Of a DNA stretch of 64,000 bases, positions 7,486 through 17,095 are shown piece after piece. The notes under the pieces are model-generated. The model was not told where the DNA came from. It worked only from the letters and a program-made list of their open reading frames with translations, and searched no databases. The stretch's first letter is position 1; each line of letters opens with the position of its first letter. Made by a program: the position numbers and the translations under genes. This DNA is from Variovorax paradoxus B4 (GTDB lineage: Bacteria > Pseudomonadota > Gammaproteobacteria > Burkholderiales > Burkholderiaceae_C). Location of the stretch: contig NC_022247.1 of the NCBI RefSeq assembly GCF_000463015.1, forward strand, positions 5,269,501-5,333,500, in the 5' to 3' direction.

Positions 7486-10400
7486 ATGGCCAAATTCTTT
7501 ATCGACCGACCGATCTTCGCCTGGGTGATCGCGCTGTTCATCCTGGTGATGGGCGGTGTGGCAATTACCCAGCTGCCGATCTCGCAGTACCCGCCGGTGG
7601 CACCGCCGGCCATCGTGATCAACGTCGCCTACCCCGGCGCCTCGGCCCAGACGCTGGAGGACAGCGTGCTGTCCGTCGTCGAGCGCGAGATGAACGGCTC
7701 GCCGGGCCTGATCTACATGGAATCGGTGGCCCAGGCCGACGGCACCGGCACCATCACCATCAGCTTCGAGGCCGGCACCAACCCCGACCTGGCGCAGGTG
7801 GACGTGCAGAACCGGCTCTCCCGCGCCACGCCGCGCCTGCCGGCCGCCGTGACGCAGCAGGGTGTGCGCGTGGACAAGTCGCGCAACAACTTCCTGATGT
7901 TCGTGATGCTGTCCTCGGACAATCCGCAGTTCGACCCGGTGGCGCTCGGCGACTATGCCGCGCGCAACGTGGTGCCCGAACTGCAGCGCGTGGTCGGCGT
8001 GGGCCAGGCCCAGCTGTTCGGCTCTGAAAACGCGATGCGCATCTGGATCGATCCGAACAAGCTGCAGGGCTTCAACCTGTCGGCCACGGACGTGAACAAC
8101 GCGATTCGCGCGCAGAACGCCCAGGTGTCCTCGGGCACCCTCGGCGACCTGCCCAACATCCCCGGCCAGGCCATTGCGGCCACGGTGGTGGTGAACGGCC
8201 AGCTCGCCAACGTGGAGCAGTTCCAGAACATCGTGCTGCGCGCCAACACCGACGGCTCGACCGTGCGGCTGAAGGACGTGGCGCGGGTGGAACTCGGCGG
8301 CCAGTCGTATGCCACGTCGGCGCGCCTGAACGGCGTGCCGGCAGTGGGTATTGGCGTGCAGCCCACGCCCAACGGCAACGCGCTGCAGTCGGCCAAGGCG
8401 ATCCGCGCCAAGATGGCGGAGCTCCAGCGCTTCTTCCCGCAGGGCGTGAAGTGGGACATTCCGTACGACAGCTCGCGCTTCGTGCAGATCTCCATCACCG
8501 AAGTGGTCAAGACGCTGCTGGAAGCCATTGCGCTGGTGTTCGTGGTGATGTTCCTGTTCCTGCAGAACTGGCGCTACACGATCATCCCGACCATCGTGGT
8601 GCCGATTGCGCTCTTGGGCACCTTCGCCATGCTGCTCGCAATGGGCTTCTCGATCAACGTGCTGACCATGTTCGGCATGGTGCTGGTGATCGGCATCGTG
8701 GTGGACGACGCCATCGTGGTGGTGGAGAACGTCGAGCGCATCATGAGCGAAGAGGGGCTGTCGCCGCTCGAAGCCACGCGCAAGGCCATGAAGCAGATTT
8801 CGGGCGCCATCATCGGCGTGACCGTGGTGCTGATCTCGGTGTTCGTGCCGCTGGCGTTCTTCGCGGGCTCCACGGGCAACATCTACCGCCAGTTCTCGGC
8901 GGTGATGGTGACCTCGATCGCCTTCTCGGCCTTCATGGCGCTGTCGCTCACGCCGGCGCTGTGCGCCACGTTGCTCAAGCCCGTGGAAGCCGGCCACCAC
9001 CATGAGAAGACCGGCTTCTTCGGCTGGTTCAACCGCGGCTTCACGCGCACGGCCAAGGGCTATGAAAGCGTGGTCGCGCGCATCCTGCGTCGCGCCGCGC
9101 GCTACCTGATCATCTACCTGGCGATCATCGGCGCGGTGGTGTTCACCTACCTGCGGCTGCCGAGTTCGTTCCTGCCGGCGGAAGACCAGGGCAACATCAT
9201 CGTGAATGTGCAGCTGCCCCCGGGCGCGACGCAGGAGCGCGCACTGTCGGTCATGCAGCAGGTCGAGGGCTTCATCCTGAAGCAGCCCGAAGTGCAGAGC
9301 ATGGTGGGCGTGATGGGCTTCAGCTTCTCGGGCCAGGGGCAGAACGCGGGCCTTGCCTTCGTGACGCTGAAGGACTGGGAAGAGCGCAAGGACCCGGCCC
9401 ATTCGGCCAGCGCCCTGGCGGGCCGCGCCTTCGGTGCGCTCTCGGGCATCCGCGACGCGTTCATCTACCCGCTGAGCCCGCCGCCCATTCCTGAACTGGG
9501 CAATGCCAGCGGCTTCAGCTTCCGGCTGCAGGACCGCGCGGGCGCGGGCCACGAGGCGCTGATCAACGCGCGCAACCAGCTGCTGGGCATGGCCGGGCAG
9601 AGCAAGATCCTGTCGCAGGTTCGCCCCGACGGCCTGGAAGACGCGCCGCAGCTGCAGATCGACATCGACCGCGACAAGGCCAACGCCCTGGGCGTGACCT
9701 TCGACGCGATCAACGCCACGCTGTCGACGGGCCTGGGTTCGAGCTACATCAACGACTTCCCGAACCGCGGCCGCCTGCAGCGCGTGGTGGTGCAGGCCGA
9801 TGCGCCGGCACGCATGCAGCCCGACGACCTGCTCAAGCTGAACGCCAGCAACACGAAGGGCCAGCCGGTGCCGCTGTCGGCCTTTGCGACCACCAAGTGG
9901 GTCAAGGGCGCCACGCAGACGGTGCGCTACAACGGCTATCCCGCAATCCGCATCAGCGGCGACGCCGCCGCGGGCTTCAGCACGGGCGCCGCCATGGCCG
10001 AGATGGAAAAGCTCGCCGGGCAGCTGCCGCAGGGCTTCGGCTTCGAATGGACGGGCCAGTCGCGCGAAGAAAAGCTCGCGGGTTCGCAGGCCATCATCCT
10101 GTACGGCTTCGCGATCCTGGCGGTGTTCCTGTGCCTGGCCGCGCTGTACGAGAGCTGGTCGATTCCGCTGTCGGTGATCCTGGTGGTGCCGCTGGGCGTG
10201 CTGGGTGTGCTGCTGGCGACGATGCTGCGCGCCTACTCGAACGACGTGTACTTCCAGGTGGGGCTGATCACCATCATCGGCCTCTCGGCGAAGAACGCGA
10301 TTCTGATCATCGAGTTCGCGAAGGACCTGCAGGCGCAGGGCAAGGGCATCATCGAATCGGCGCTGGCCGCGGCCCACCTGCGGTTCCGCCCGATCATCAT

Positions 10401-10650
10401 GACCTCGCTGGCCTTCGGCCTGGGCGTGGTGCCGCTGGTGCTCGCCTCGGGGGCCGGTTCGGCCAGCCAGCGCGCCATCGGCACGGGCGTGCTCGGCGGC
10501 ATGGTGACGGGCACGGCGCTGGCCGTGATCTTCGTGCCGGTGTTCTTCGTGGTGGTGCGCAGCCTGTTCAAGGGCAGTGCGCGCCAGCATGAAGCCGACA
10601 AGCGGCACGCGGAAGCAGCCGGCATCACGGAAGAAAAAGCACATGACTAA
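7486..10650 (+). CDS. acrB: RND multidrug efflux transporter (AcrB/MexB, HAE1 family)
   Basis: Proton-driven trimeric pump of 1054 aa, the usual HAE1 length. It starts with M-A-K-F-F-I-D-R-P-I-F-A-W-V-I, the family N-terminus. The proton-relay residues are present: D407 and D408 in V-V-D-D-A-I-V-V-V-E-N, and K936 in G-L-S-A-K-N-A-I-L. Two six-helix bundles and two large periplasmic loops are clear in order. It overlaps the outer-membrane gene by 8 bp. The substrate range cannot be read from sequence; the set most resembles MexAB-OprM/TtgABC pumps for hydrophobic drugs and solvents. Confidence 0.95.
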   Translation: MAKFFIDRPIFAWVIALFILVMGGVAITQLPISQYPPVAPPAIVINVAYPGASAQTLEDSVLSVVEREMNGSPGLIYMESVAQADGTGTITISFEAGTNPDLAQVDVQNRLSRATPRLPAAVTQQGVRVDKSRNNFLMFVMLSSDNPQFDPVALGDYAARNVVPELQRVVGVGQAQLFGSENAMRIWIDPNKLQGFNLSATDVNNAIRAQNAQVSSGTLGDLPNIPGQAIAATVVVNGQLANVEQFQNIVLRANTDGSTVRLKDVARVELGGQSYATSARLNGVPAVGIGVQPTPNGNALQSAKAIRAKMAELQRFFPQGVKWDIPYDSSRFVQISITEVVKTLLEAIALVFVVMFLFLQNWRYTIIPTIVVPIALLGTFAMLLAMGFSINVLTMFGMVLVIGIVVDDAIVVVENVERIMSEEGLSPLEATRKAMKQISGAIIGVTVVLISVFVPLAFFAGSTGNIYRQFSAVMVTSIAFSAFMALSLTPALCATLLKPVEAGHHHEKTGFFGWFNRGFTRTAKGYESVVARILRRAARYLIIYLAIIGAVVFTYLRLPSSFLPAEDQGNIIVNVQLPPGATQERALSVMQQVEGFILKQPEVQSMVGVMGFSFSGQGQNAGLAFVTLKDWEERKDPAHSASALAGRAFGALSGIRDAFIYPLSPPPIPELGNASGFSFRLQDRAGAGHEALINARNQLLGMAGQSKILSQVRPDGLEDAPQLQIDIDRDKANALGVTFDAINATLSTGLGSSYINDFPNRGRLQRVVVQADAPARMQPDDLLKLNASNTKGQPVPLSAFATTKWVKGATQTVRYNGYPAIRISGDAAAGFSTGAAMAEMEKLAGQLPQGFGFEWTGQSREEKLAGSQAIILYGFAILAVFLCLAALYESWSIPLSVILVVPLGVLGVLLATMLRAYSNDVYFQVGLITIIGLSAKNAILIIEFAKDLQAQGKGIIESALAAAHLRFRPIIMTSLAFGLGVVPLVLASGAGSASQRAIGTGVLGGMVTGTALAVIFVPVFFVVVRSLFKGSARQHEADKRHAEAAGITEEKAHD

Positions 10651-12067
10651 GAAACTGATTCCCACAGCCTTGGCCGCGGCAATGCTGCTGGCCGGCTGCT
10701 CGCTGATTCCGACCTACGAGCGCCCGGCGGCGCCGGTGCCCACCACCTACCCGGGCGACCCGGCGCAGCCGGCCGGCCAGGCCGCGGCGGCCGTGGCCTG
10801 GGAAGACTTCTTCACCGATGCACGGCTGAACGGCCTGATCCGCACCGCGCTCGCGAACAACCGCGACCTGCGCGTGTCGGTGCTCAACATCGAGCAGGCG
10901 CGCGCGCAGTTCCAGATCGAGCGCTCGGCGCTGTTCCCGGCGCTGGGCCTCACGGGCAGCGGCTCGCGCTCGAGCCCCAACCCGTACCAGGCCTTCGACA
11001 GCAGCGCGGGCAGCGTGTCGTCGCAGTACAGCGTCAACCTGGGCGTCACCGCCTGGGAAATCGACTTCTTCGGCCGCATCCGCGCGCTGAAGGACCAGGC
11101 GCTGGCGCAGTACCTGGCCACCGAGGAATCGCGCAAGGCCGCGCAGGTGAGCCTGATCGCGGCGGTGGCCACCGGCTGGCTCACGCTGATTGCCGACGAC
11201 GAGCTGCTCGAACTCACGCGCCAGACGCTGGTCACGCGCGAGGAATCGGTGCGCCTGACCAAGATGCGCTTCGACAACGGCGTGTCGTCCGAGCTCGACT
11301 TCCAGGCCGCGAACTCGCTGGCCGAAACCGCGCGCGCCTCGTATGCGCAGCAGCAGCGCACGCGCATGCAGGACGAGAACGCGCTCGCCCTGCTGCTGGG
11401 CGCGCCGGTTCCGGCCGACGCCACCGCGGGCGGCATCAAGGGGCTGGACAGCGTCAAGCCGATGCCCGACGTGCCGGCGGGCCTGCCCTCCGACCTGCTG
11501 GCCGAGCGGCCCGACATCCGCGCCGCCGAGCAGCAGCTGATTGCGGCCAACGCCAACATCGGCGCGGCACGCGCGAACTTCTTCCCGCGCGTCTCGCTGA
11601 CCACCACGCTGGGCACCGCGAGCAGCGAGTTCTCGGGCCTGTTCGACAGCGGCTCCAAGGCCTGGTCGTTCGCGCCGTCGGTCACGCTGCCGATCTTCGA
11701 CGCGGGCCGCAACCGGGCCACGCTCGACTCGGCCAAGGCCGGGCGCGAGATTGCCGTGGCCCAGTACGAGAAGTCGATCCAGACCGCGTTCCGCGAAGTG
11801 GCCGATGCCCTGGCCGGCCGCGCCACGCTGGGCGAGCAGGTGCGTGCGCAGCGCGCGCAGGCCGATGCCGAGGCCGTGCGCTTCAGGCTCTCGGACATGC
11901 GCTACCGCAACGGCATTGCCAGCGCGCTCGACCTGCTCGATGCGCAGCGCTCGCTCTACACGGCGCAGCAATCGGCGGTCACCACGCGCCTGCTGCAGCT
12001 GCAGAACCAGGTCACGCTCTACAAGACACTCGGCGGCGGCTGGGCCACCCCGGGCAGCAAGGGCTGA
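10643..12067 (+). CDS. oprM: Outer-membrane efflux lipoprotein (OprM/NodT family)
   Basis: TolC-type channel of 474 aa. The lipobox is L-L-A-G-C19, followed by S-L-I-P-T-Y-E-R-P, the usual start of mature OprM-like proteins. Two OEP repeats cover about 60-260 and 265-460 (L-N-I-E-Q-A-R-A-Q; P-D-I-R-A-A-E-Q-Q-L-I-A-A-N-A-N-I-G-A-A-R). The ATG at 10643 overlaps the pump stop by 8 bp, implying translational coupling. A Met codon 66 bp upstream is ignored because it would give a charged, unexportable N-terminus. It completes the tripartite efflux system. Confidence 0.93.
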   Translation: MTKKLIPTALAAAMLLAGCSLIPTYERPAAPVPTTYPGDPAQPAGQAAAAVAWEDFFTDARLNGLIRTALANNRDLRVSVLNIEQARAQFQIERSALFPALGLTGSGSRSSPNPYQAFDSSAGSVSSQYSVNLGVTAWEIDFFGRIRALKDQALAQYLATEESRKAAQVSLIAAVATGWLTLIADDELLELTRQTLVTREESVRLTKMRFDNGVSSELDFQAANSLAETARASYAQQQRTRMQDENALALLLGAPVPADATAGGIKGLDSVKPMPDVPAGLPSDLLAERPDIRAAEQQLIAANANIGAARANFFPRVSLTTTLGTASSEFSGLFDSGSKAWSFAPSVTLPIFDAGRNRATLDSAKAGREIAVAQYEKSIQTAFREVADALAGRATLGEQVRAQRAQADAEAVRFRLSDMRYRNGIASALDLLDAQRSLYTAQQSAVTTRLLQLQNQVTLYKTLGGGWATPGSKG

Positions 12068-12123
12068 GGCTTTCGCGCGACGGACGGAGAGCGGCCTTGC
12101 GTCCTTTGGGCGGAGGGCCTCTC

Positions 12124-12129
12124 TATAAT
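12124..12129 (+). promoter_or_regulatory. Putative -10 box (TATAAT) of the cytochrome gene
   Basis: A perfect TATAAT in otherwise GC-rich DNA, 54 bp before the cytochrome start. No good -35 hexamer sits at 16-18 bp, so this is a probable but incomplete sigma70 promoter. Confidence 0.5.
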
Positions 12130-12182
12130 CGCCGGTTGATTCGAAAAAGCCCCCCGACGAGCCCCCGTTATTGAGGACGCCA

Positions 12183-12791
12183 ATGAGCGCAGACCCGCAC
12201 TACCAGGCCACAGAAGACGCCCACACCGGCCCGATCAAGAACCCGAAGCAACTGCTGCTGGCGGTATTTTTCTCCTTCGTCGCACCCATCCTGATCATCG
12301 TGGGCCTTGTGGCCTATGTGGTTTCGGCCAACAAGCCCGCGGGCACGTCCGAGGGCGACAACATGTCGCTCTACGGCGTGTCGCAGGACACGCGCGACCG
12401 CGAAGTGGCCGAACGGCTCAAGAAGGTCGGCGCCATCGAGATCCGCGACGCCAACCGCCCGCTCGCTGCCGGCGATGCCGTCTTCAAGGCGCAGTGCGCG
12501 GCCTGCCACGGCGCGCCCGGCATTCCCGGCGCTCCGCACCTGAACGACGCCGCAGCCTGGGGCCCGCGCATCGGCCAGGGCTACGAAACGCTGCTCGACC
12601 ATGCCCTGCATGGCAAGGGCGCCATGCCGGCCCAGGGCGGCGGCGACTTCGAAGACCTCGAAATCGGCCGTGCCGTGGTCTACATGGCCAATGCCGGCGG
12701 CGCCAAGTTCGCGGTGCCCGAGCGTCCCGCAGCGGCAGCGGCACCCGCCGACGGCGCCGCTTCGGCGCCCGCAGCGGCTGCAAGCAAGTAA
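12183..12791 (+). CDS. Membrane-anchored c-type cytochrome (c5-like)
   Basis: Electron carrier of 202 aa. A single N-terminal membrane helix (about 25-48) leaves the rest in the periplasm. A class I cytochrome c domain carries C105-A-A-C108-H109 for haem attachment and a distal Met in K-G-A-M-P-A-Q-G-G. The tail is Ala/Pro-rich. Such proteins resemble cytochrome c5/CycB carriers that feed terminal oxidases. The ATG at 12183 has GAGGA upstream; a TTG at 12171 is possible. It is flanked by its own -10 box and a strong terminator, so it is probably monocistronic. Confidence 0.88.
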   Translation: MSADPHYQATEDAHTGPIKNPKQLLLAVFFSFVAPILIIVGLVAYVVSANKPAGTSEGDNMSLYGVSQDTRDREVAERLKKVGAIEIRDANRPLAAGDAVFKAQCAACHGAPGIPGAPHLNDAAAWGPRIGQGYETLLDHALHGKGAMPAQGGGDFEDLEIGRAVVYMANAGGAKFAVPERPAAAAAPADGAASAPAAAASK

Positions 12792-12806
12792 CCGGGCCAC
12801 GCCCAA

Positions 12807-12836
12807 AGAAAAAGCCGGCTTCGAGCCGGCTTTTTC
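12807..12836. terminator. Bidirectional intrinsic terminator
   Basis: AGCCGGCT (12813-12820), loop TCG, AGCCGGCT (12824-12831), flanked by A and T runs on the two sides. It lies between the convergent cytochrome gene and the 12856-13407 gene and can serve both. Confidence 0.85.
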
Positions 12837-12855
12837 ATGTCCGCCGCCAACTCAG

Positions 12856-13407
12856 CTATTCTTTTAATAGCATGGCAAGCCGGCTCGCCGCCGGGCTCAG
12901 CACATGGTCGAAGCGCTGCGGAAGGTCGCCCGCGTGCACCGGCTCGGGCGTCCACAGGCCCTGCTCCACGGCTTCGGCGGCAAGGCCCACGTCCTGCGTA
13001 TGGACCAGCCCGAGCCCGATGGGCGCGGCAAGGAAGAGGCGGCCCTGCTCGTCGAGCAGGCAGGCCGAGATGTCGCCCGCCGCCTGCCCGGTGTGGGCCG
13101 TGACGGCAAAGCCGTTGTCGTCGGCAATGCGCCAGACGAAAGGCGCGGCCTCCAGTTCGACGTACACGCGCTGGGGGCCGTTCTGGAAGAACCACTGGCC
13201 CTCGTCGTCGTGGTCGTAGTTGCGCTGGATGAAGTCGATCAGCTTCTCGTGCCGCAGCATCGAGCCCTTGGACGTGGGGAAAGGGCCCTCGGCCTGCGTG
13301 CCGTCGTCGCGCATGTACCAGTTGCCGCGCGCGTCCAGGCCGAGCCAGCCGTAGCAGTGCGGCACGTTGGGCCACTTGGCGAGCGCCTGTTTAACGATGT
13401 CGTCCAT
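12856..13407 (-). CDS. Conserved hypothetical protein, distal gene of a hydrolase cluster
   Basis: Protein of 183 aa that I recognise only as a type seen in Burkholderiales, without a function. It is rich in aromatic and acidic residues (W-P-N-V-P-H-C-Y-G-W-L-G-L-D-A-R-G-N-W-Y, then Q-R-N-Y-D-H-D-D-E-G-Q-W-F-F-Q-N-G), with no signal or membrane helix. The start is the ATG at 13407; upstream frame extension is Arg/Ala-rich and overlaps the preceding gene. It lies 5 bp after the alpha/beta-hydrolase gene, so it is the third gene of that operon. Confidence 0.8.
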   Translation of the reverse strand: MDDIVKQALAKWPNVPHCYGWLGLDARGNWYMRDDGTQAEGPFPTSKGSMLRHEKLIDFIQRNYDHDDEGQWFFQNGPQRVYVELEAAPFVWRIADDNGFAVTAHTGQAAGDISACLLDEQGRLFLAAPIGLGLVHTQDVGLAAEAVEQGLWTPEPVHAGDLPQRFDHVLSPAASRLAMLLKE

Positions 13408-13412
13408 GAAAG

Positions 13413-14465
13413 CTATTGTGCTCGCGCCTGCGGCGGATTGGATGGTGCAAACCCGGCCAGCCAGCCGCCCACGCGCTCGGGCATGTCGCGCACATGGCCG
13501 GGCGGCAGCCCGAGCGGAAAGCCCACGTGGCCGCCATGCGCGGGCTGCCACAGCGTGACGTACGGGCCGACCTCGTCGGGGCCGGGCAGGCTCCATGCCG
13601 GAATGAACGGATCGTTGAGCGCATTCACCACCAGCGTGGGCACGCGGATCGCGCTCAGGTGCGGCTTGGACGAGCCCCGGGCCCAGTAGTCGTCGGTGTT
13701 GCGAAAGCCGTGCAGCGGTGCGGTGAACACGTCGTCGAAGGCGTAGAGATCCCGCGCCGCAAGCAGCTGCTCGCGGTCGAACAGGCCGGGAAACTGCGCC
13801 AGCTTGGCCAGCGCCTTGGGCTTCATGGTCGCCAGGAACATGCGGGTGTAGACCAGCCGGTTGAAGCCGCGGCCAATGGCGGCGCCGCCGGCCGCCAGAT
13901 CGAGCGGCGCAGACACCGAGGCCACCGCATTCACCGAGTCGCGGGCCGTGTCGCCGGCCTCGCAGGCCCAGCGCAGCAGCGCATTGCCGCCGAGCGAGAC
14001 GCCCACGGCCAGCACGGGGCCGCCGCCATGGAGCGCGTGCTGGTCGTGCATGCGCTGCAGGATCCAGCCGATCTCCTCGTAGTCGCCCGAGTGGTAGGCG
14101 CGCGGCGCCAGGTTCATCTCGCCGCTGCAGCCCCGGAAATGCGGCACCGCGTAGGCCATGCCCTGCCCGGCGGCAAAGGCCGCGAAAGCTTCCGCATAGT
14201 GGCTGCGGGAGGAGCCCTCCAGCCCGTGGAACAGCACCAGCAGCGGCTGCGGGCCGGGCAAGGCCGCATCGGCGAAATCGACGTCGATGAAGTCGCCGTC
14301 GGGCGCGGTCCAGCGCTCGCGGCGGTACGCCGGCGCCGACCCGTCGAAACGGCGGGCATAGAGCGCCGGCCAGATGGTCTGCAGGTTACCGCCGGGCAGC
14401 CAGCGCGGCGCCATGTAGCCCATGGCCGCATGCAAGGTGGATGAAGATGAGGCGGCGGCGGGCAT
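13413..14465 (-). CDS. YheT-type alpha/beta hydrolase (COG0429)
   Basis: Hydrolase of 350 aa. It has the family opening R-W-L-P-G-G-N-L-Q-T-I-W-P-A-L, an oxyanion region L-V-L-F-H-G-L-E-G-S-S-R-S-H-Y, the nucleophile elbow G-V-S157-L-G-G-N-A-L-L-R, a late Asp in N-A-L-N-D-P-F-I-P, and His in H-G-G-H-V-G-F. The full Ser-Asp-His triad is therefore present. Relatives are annotated as esterases or fatty-acyl hydrolases, and the natural substrate here is unknown. It is the middle gene of a tight minus-strand cluster, 9 bp after the NTF2-like gene. Confidence 0.87.
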   Translation of the reverse strand: MPAAASSSSTLHAAMGYMAPRWLPGGNLQTIWPALYARRFDGSAPAYRRERWTAPDGDFIDVDFADAALPGPQPLLVLFHGLEGSSRSHYAEAFAAFAAGQGMAYAVPHFRGCSGEMNLAPRAYHSGDYEEIGWILQRMHDQHALHGGGPVLAVGVSLGGNALLRWACEAGDTARDSVNAVASVSAPLDLAAGGAAIGRGFNRLVYTRMFLATMKPKALAKLAQFPGLFDREQLLAARDLYAFDDVFTAPLHGFRNTDDYWARGSSKPHLSAIRVPTLVVNALNDPFIPAWSLPGPDEVGPYVTLWQPAHGGHVGFPLGLPPGHVRDMPERVGGWLAGFAPSNPPQARAQ

Positions 14466-14474
14466 TGCGTCGCT

Positions 14475-14927
14475 TCAGTGCAGGGTCTGGGGCAGATCGT
14501 TCGCCTCGCTGGGCTCGCGCGCGCTGCCGGGGCTTGCATGGTGCGCCACCAGGCGCCAGCCTTCGACGGTCTTGTGATAGACGTTGGTGGCCAGCACGAA
14601 GGCATGCTTGGGCCCTTCGGCCGTGAGCACCTCGATGCGCTCCAGCACGTTGTGCACCGCGCTCGCCAGCGACTCGATCTTGCGCACGCGCGCCGGCGTC
14701 GCATGGATGGCGCCGTTGCCGAACATCTGCTCGAAGGCCGCGCGGATCGCGGTGGCACCCACCAGCCGGGGGCCGCCGGGATGCACGCAGAACACCTCGT
14801 CCTCGTCGGCCCAGCACGCCATCAGGGCATCGATGTCGCCGCGCTGCAGCGCTTCGTAGAAGGCCGCTTCGATGTCGTCGGCAGTGCCGCCGATGGCCGC
14901 GGCGGCGCGGAGTGGAGTCTTGGACAT
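14475..14927 (-). CDS. NTF2/SnoaL-like protein
   Basis: Small protein of 150 aa with the cone-shaped NTF2-like fold pattern: an N-terminal helix ([20 protein letters not shown]), then [14 protein letters not shown], and late strands ending [11 protein letters not shown]. These proteins bind small ligands or act as isomerase-like enzymes; no catalytic assignment is possible. The ATG at 14927 is preferred, since the extension up to 15035 would cover the RutR box. It is the first gene of the three-gene cluster and divergent from rutA. Confidence 0.82.
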   Translation of the reverse strand: MSKTPLRAAAAIGGTADDIEAAFYEALQRGDIDALMACWADEDEVFCVHPGGPRLVGATAIRAAFEQMFGNGAIHATPARVRKIESLASAVHNVLERIEVLTAEGPKHAFVLATNVYHKTVEGWRLVAHHASPGSAREPSEANDLPQTLH

Positions 14928-15027
14928 GGGGTGATTTTGCCGCGCGATCCATGACGCGGGGGCTGCACCGCTTTGGCCTTGCGGCGCACCGTGCTGCCGC
15001 AGGGCGGACGGTTCGCTTGCTCCACTT

Positions 15028-15043
15028 TGGACCAAATGGTCAA
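15028..15043. promoter_or_regulatory. RutR box upstream of rutA
   Basis: TGGACCAAATGGTCAA matches 15 of 16 positions of the RutR consensus TTGACCA-NN-TGGTCAA known from E. coli. It lies 118 bp before the rutA start and 51 bp upstream of the sigma54 promoter. A rutR gene is present at 19513-20259. In E. coli uracil or thymine releases RutR from such sites. Confidence 0.82.
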
Positions 15044-15094
15044 ACTAAAACATTCAAATACAGTCAAGTTGTTGATTTCAAACGACTTCCTGAA

Positions 15095-15111
15095 TTGGCA
15101 CGGGCCATGCA
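15095..15111 (+). promoter_or_regulatory. Sigma54 (-24/-12) promoter of the rut operon
   Basis: TTGGCACGGGCCATGCA matches TTGGCACG-N4-TTGCW except for one T-to-A. The GG and GC doublets have the correct spacing, and the -12 element lies about 35 bp before the rutA ATG. Sigma54/NtrC control of rut under nitrogen limitation is established in E. coli. I could not find convincing NtrC sites. Confidence 0.8.
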
Positions 15112-15145
15112 TAGGGCTTTGCGAACCCGCAACAGGAGCTTCTGC

Positions 15146-16258
15146 ATGAACGTTGGCATCTTCATTCCCATCGGCAACAACGGCTGGCTGCTCTCCGAGA
15201 ACGCGCCGCAGTACAAGCCCAGTTTCGAACTCAACAAGGAGATCACGCTGGCGGCCGAGCGCTACGGCGTGGACTTTGTGCTTTCCATGATCAAGCTGCG
15301 CGGCTTTGGCGGCAAGACCGAGTTCTGGGACCACAACCTCGAATCGTTCACGCTGATGGCCGGGCTCGCGGCGGTGACCACGAAGATCAAGCTCTTTGCC
15401 ACCGCCGCCTCGCTGGTGATGCCGCCGGCCATCGTCGCGCGCATGGCGTCGACCATCGATTCCATCTCCAACGGCCGCTTCGGCCTCAACCTCGTCACCG
15501 GCTGGCAGCGGCCCGAGTATTCGCAGATGGGCATGTGGCCTGGCGACCAGTTCTTCGGCACGCGCTACCAGTACCTCTCCGAATACATCCAGGTGCTGCG
15601 CGACCTCTGGGGCACCGGCCAGTCGGACTTCAAGGGCGACCATTTCAAGATGGACGACTGCCGCCTGAGCCCCCGGCCGCAGGCCGACATGAAGGTGATC
15701 TGCGCGGGCCAGAGCGATGCGGGCATGGACTTCTCGGCCAAGTACGCCGACTACAACTTCTGCTTCGGCAAGGGCGTGAACACGCCCAAGGCCTTTGCGC
15801 CCGCGGCCGAGAAGCTCATCGAGGCCACGCGCAAAACGGGCCGCCACGTCACCACCTACGTGCTGATGATGGTGATTGCCGACGAAACCGACGAGGCCGC
15901 GCGGGCCAAGTGGGAGCACTACAAGGCCGGCGCCGACCACGAGGCCATTGCCTGGCTGGGCCAGCAGGGCGCGGCCGACACCAAGTCGGGCGCCGACACC
16001 AACGTGCGCCAGATGACCGACCCGACCTCGGCCGTCAACATCAACATGGGCACGCTGGTCGGCTCCTACGCCACCGTCGCGCGCCTGCTCGACGAGATGG
16101 CCGAGGTGCCGGGCACCGAGGGCGTGCTGCTGACCTTCGACGACTTCGTGCAGGGCGTGGAGGCCTTCGGCGAACGCATCCAGCCGCTGATGAGAAGCCG
16201 CGCGCACGTGCAGAGCCCCGTGCCGTCGCAGGCCGAACCCGAGCGCCTTGCGGCCTGA
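15146..16258 (+). CDS. rutA: Pyrimidine monooxygenase RutA
   Basis: Flavin-dependent luciferase-like monooxygenase of 370 aa. With FMNH2 from RutF it opens the uracil ring between N3 and C4 to give ureidoacrylate peracid/ureidoacrylate. Family signatures include [12 protein letters not shown] at the N-terminus, [14 protein letters not shown], and [10 protein letters not shown]. The ATG at 15146 follows AGGAG. It is the first gene of rutABCDEF and 13 bp before rutB. The tail beyond about residue 350 is a short variable extension. Confidence 0.96.
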   Translation: MNVGIFIPIGNNGWLLSENAPQYKPSFELNKEITLAAERYGVDFVLSMIKLRGFGGKTEFWDHNLESFTLMAGLAAVTTKIKLFATAASLVMPPAIVARMASTIDSISNGRFGLNLVTGWQRPEYSQMGMWPGDQFFGTRYQYLSEYIQVLRDLWGTGQSDFKGDHFKMDDCRLSPRPQADMKVICAGQSDAGMDFSAKYADYNFCFGKGVNTPKAFAPAAEKLIEATRKTGRHVTTYVLMMVIADETDEAARAKWEHYKAGADHEAIAWLGQQGAADTKSGADTNVRQMTDPTSAVNINMGTLVGSYATVARLLDEMAEVPGTEGVLLTFDDFVQGVEAFGERIQPLMRSRAHVQSPVPSQAEPERLAA

Positions 16259-16271
16259 GCAGGAGCGTCAC

Positions 16272-17063
16272 GTGAGCACTCCAGCACGCAACACCACCCT
16301 CACATCGAACACCCCCGTCGGCGCGCCGCGCCTGCCCGGCGCCCCGGCACCGCAGGTGCTGCCCGCGCGGCCCGAGCCGCTCGCGCTGCATGCCACCGAC
16401 TCGGCGCTGATCGTGGTCGACATGCAGAACGCCTATGCCTCGATCGGCGGCTATGTCGATTCGGCCGGCTTCGATATTTCCGGTGCGCAGGGCACCATTG
16501 CCAACATCGCGCGCACCATTGCGGCGGCGCGTGCGGCCGGCATGCTGGTGGTGTTCCTGCAGAACGGCTGGGACGCCGCCTACGTCGAAGCCGGCGGGCC
16601 GGGCTCGCCCAACTGGCACAAGTCGAACGCGCTCAAGACCATGCGCGCCAGGCCCGAGCTGCAGGGCAAGTTCCTCGCCAAGGGCGGCTGGGACTACGAG
16701 CTCATTGCCGAGATGAAGCCGCAGCCCGGCGACATCGTGGTGCCCAAGACGCGCTACAGCGGCTTCTTCAACAGCACGCTCGACAGCACGCTGCGCGCAC
16801 GCGGCATCCGCCACCTGGTGTTCACCGGTATCGCGACCAACGTGTGCGTGGAGTCGACCTTGCGCGATGCCTTCCACCTCGAGTACTTCGCCGTGATGCT
16901 GGAAGACGCCACGCACGAGCTTGGCGGCGCGGCCATCCAGAAGGCATCGGTCTACAACGTCGAGACCTTCTTCGGCTGGGTCTCCACCGTCGATGACTTC
17001 GTGCGCAGCTTCGCGCCGGCCGCCGCCGGGCAGCCCGCGCCGAGCCTTGCGCTCGCCGCCTGA
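16272..17063 (+). CDS. rutB: Ureidoacrylate amidohydrolase RutB
   Basis: Isochorismatase-fold cysteine hydrolase of 263 aa that splits ureidoacrylate (peracid) into aminoacrylate and carbamate. The Asp-Lys-Cys triad is visible: D50 in V-V-D-M-Q-N-A-Y, K159 in [10 protein letters not shown], and C192 in A-T-N-V-C-V-E-S-T. The N-terminal 40 residues are a Pro/Ala-rich extension. The GTG at 16272 is chosen because AGGAG precedes it. Gap to rutC is 32 bp. Confidence 0.95.
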   Translation: MSTPARNTTLTSNTPVGAPRLPGAPAPQVLPARPEPLALHATDSALIVVDMQNAYASIGGYVDSAGFDISGAQGTIANIARTIAAARAAGMLVVFLQNGWDAAYVEAGGPGSPNWHKSNALKTMRARPELQGKFLAKGGWDYELIAEMKPQPGDIVVPKTRYSGFFNSTLDSTLRARGIRHLVFTGIATNVCVESTLRDAFHLEYFAVMLEDATHELGGAAIQKASVYNVETFFGWVSTVDDFVRSFAPAAAGQPAPSLALAA

Positions 17064-17095
17064 TTCCATCGTTCAACCCACAGGAAGGAGCTCCC

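Noticed and set aside
7237..10665. A very long open frame on the minus strand opposite the RND pump gene
   Set aside because: It is His/Arg/Gln-rich low-complexity sequence without domains, opposite a clear AcrB. Long antisense frames are expected in DNA of this GC content; the same applies to the minus-strand frame at 21838-24591.
14941..15010. Possible NtrC sites (GCACC half-sites) upstream of rutA, and similar GCACC motifs near 20340-20365
   Set aside because: Only isolated half-sites are seen, without a properly spaced TGGTGC partner, so no enhancer was annotated.
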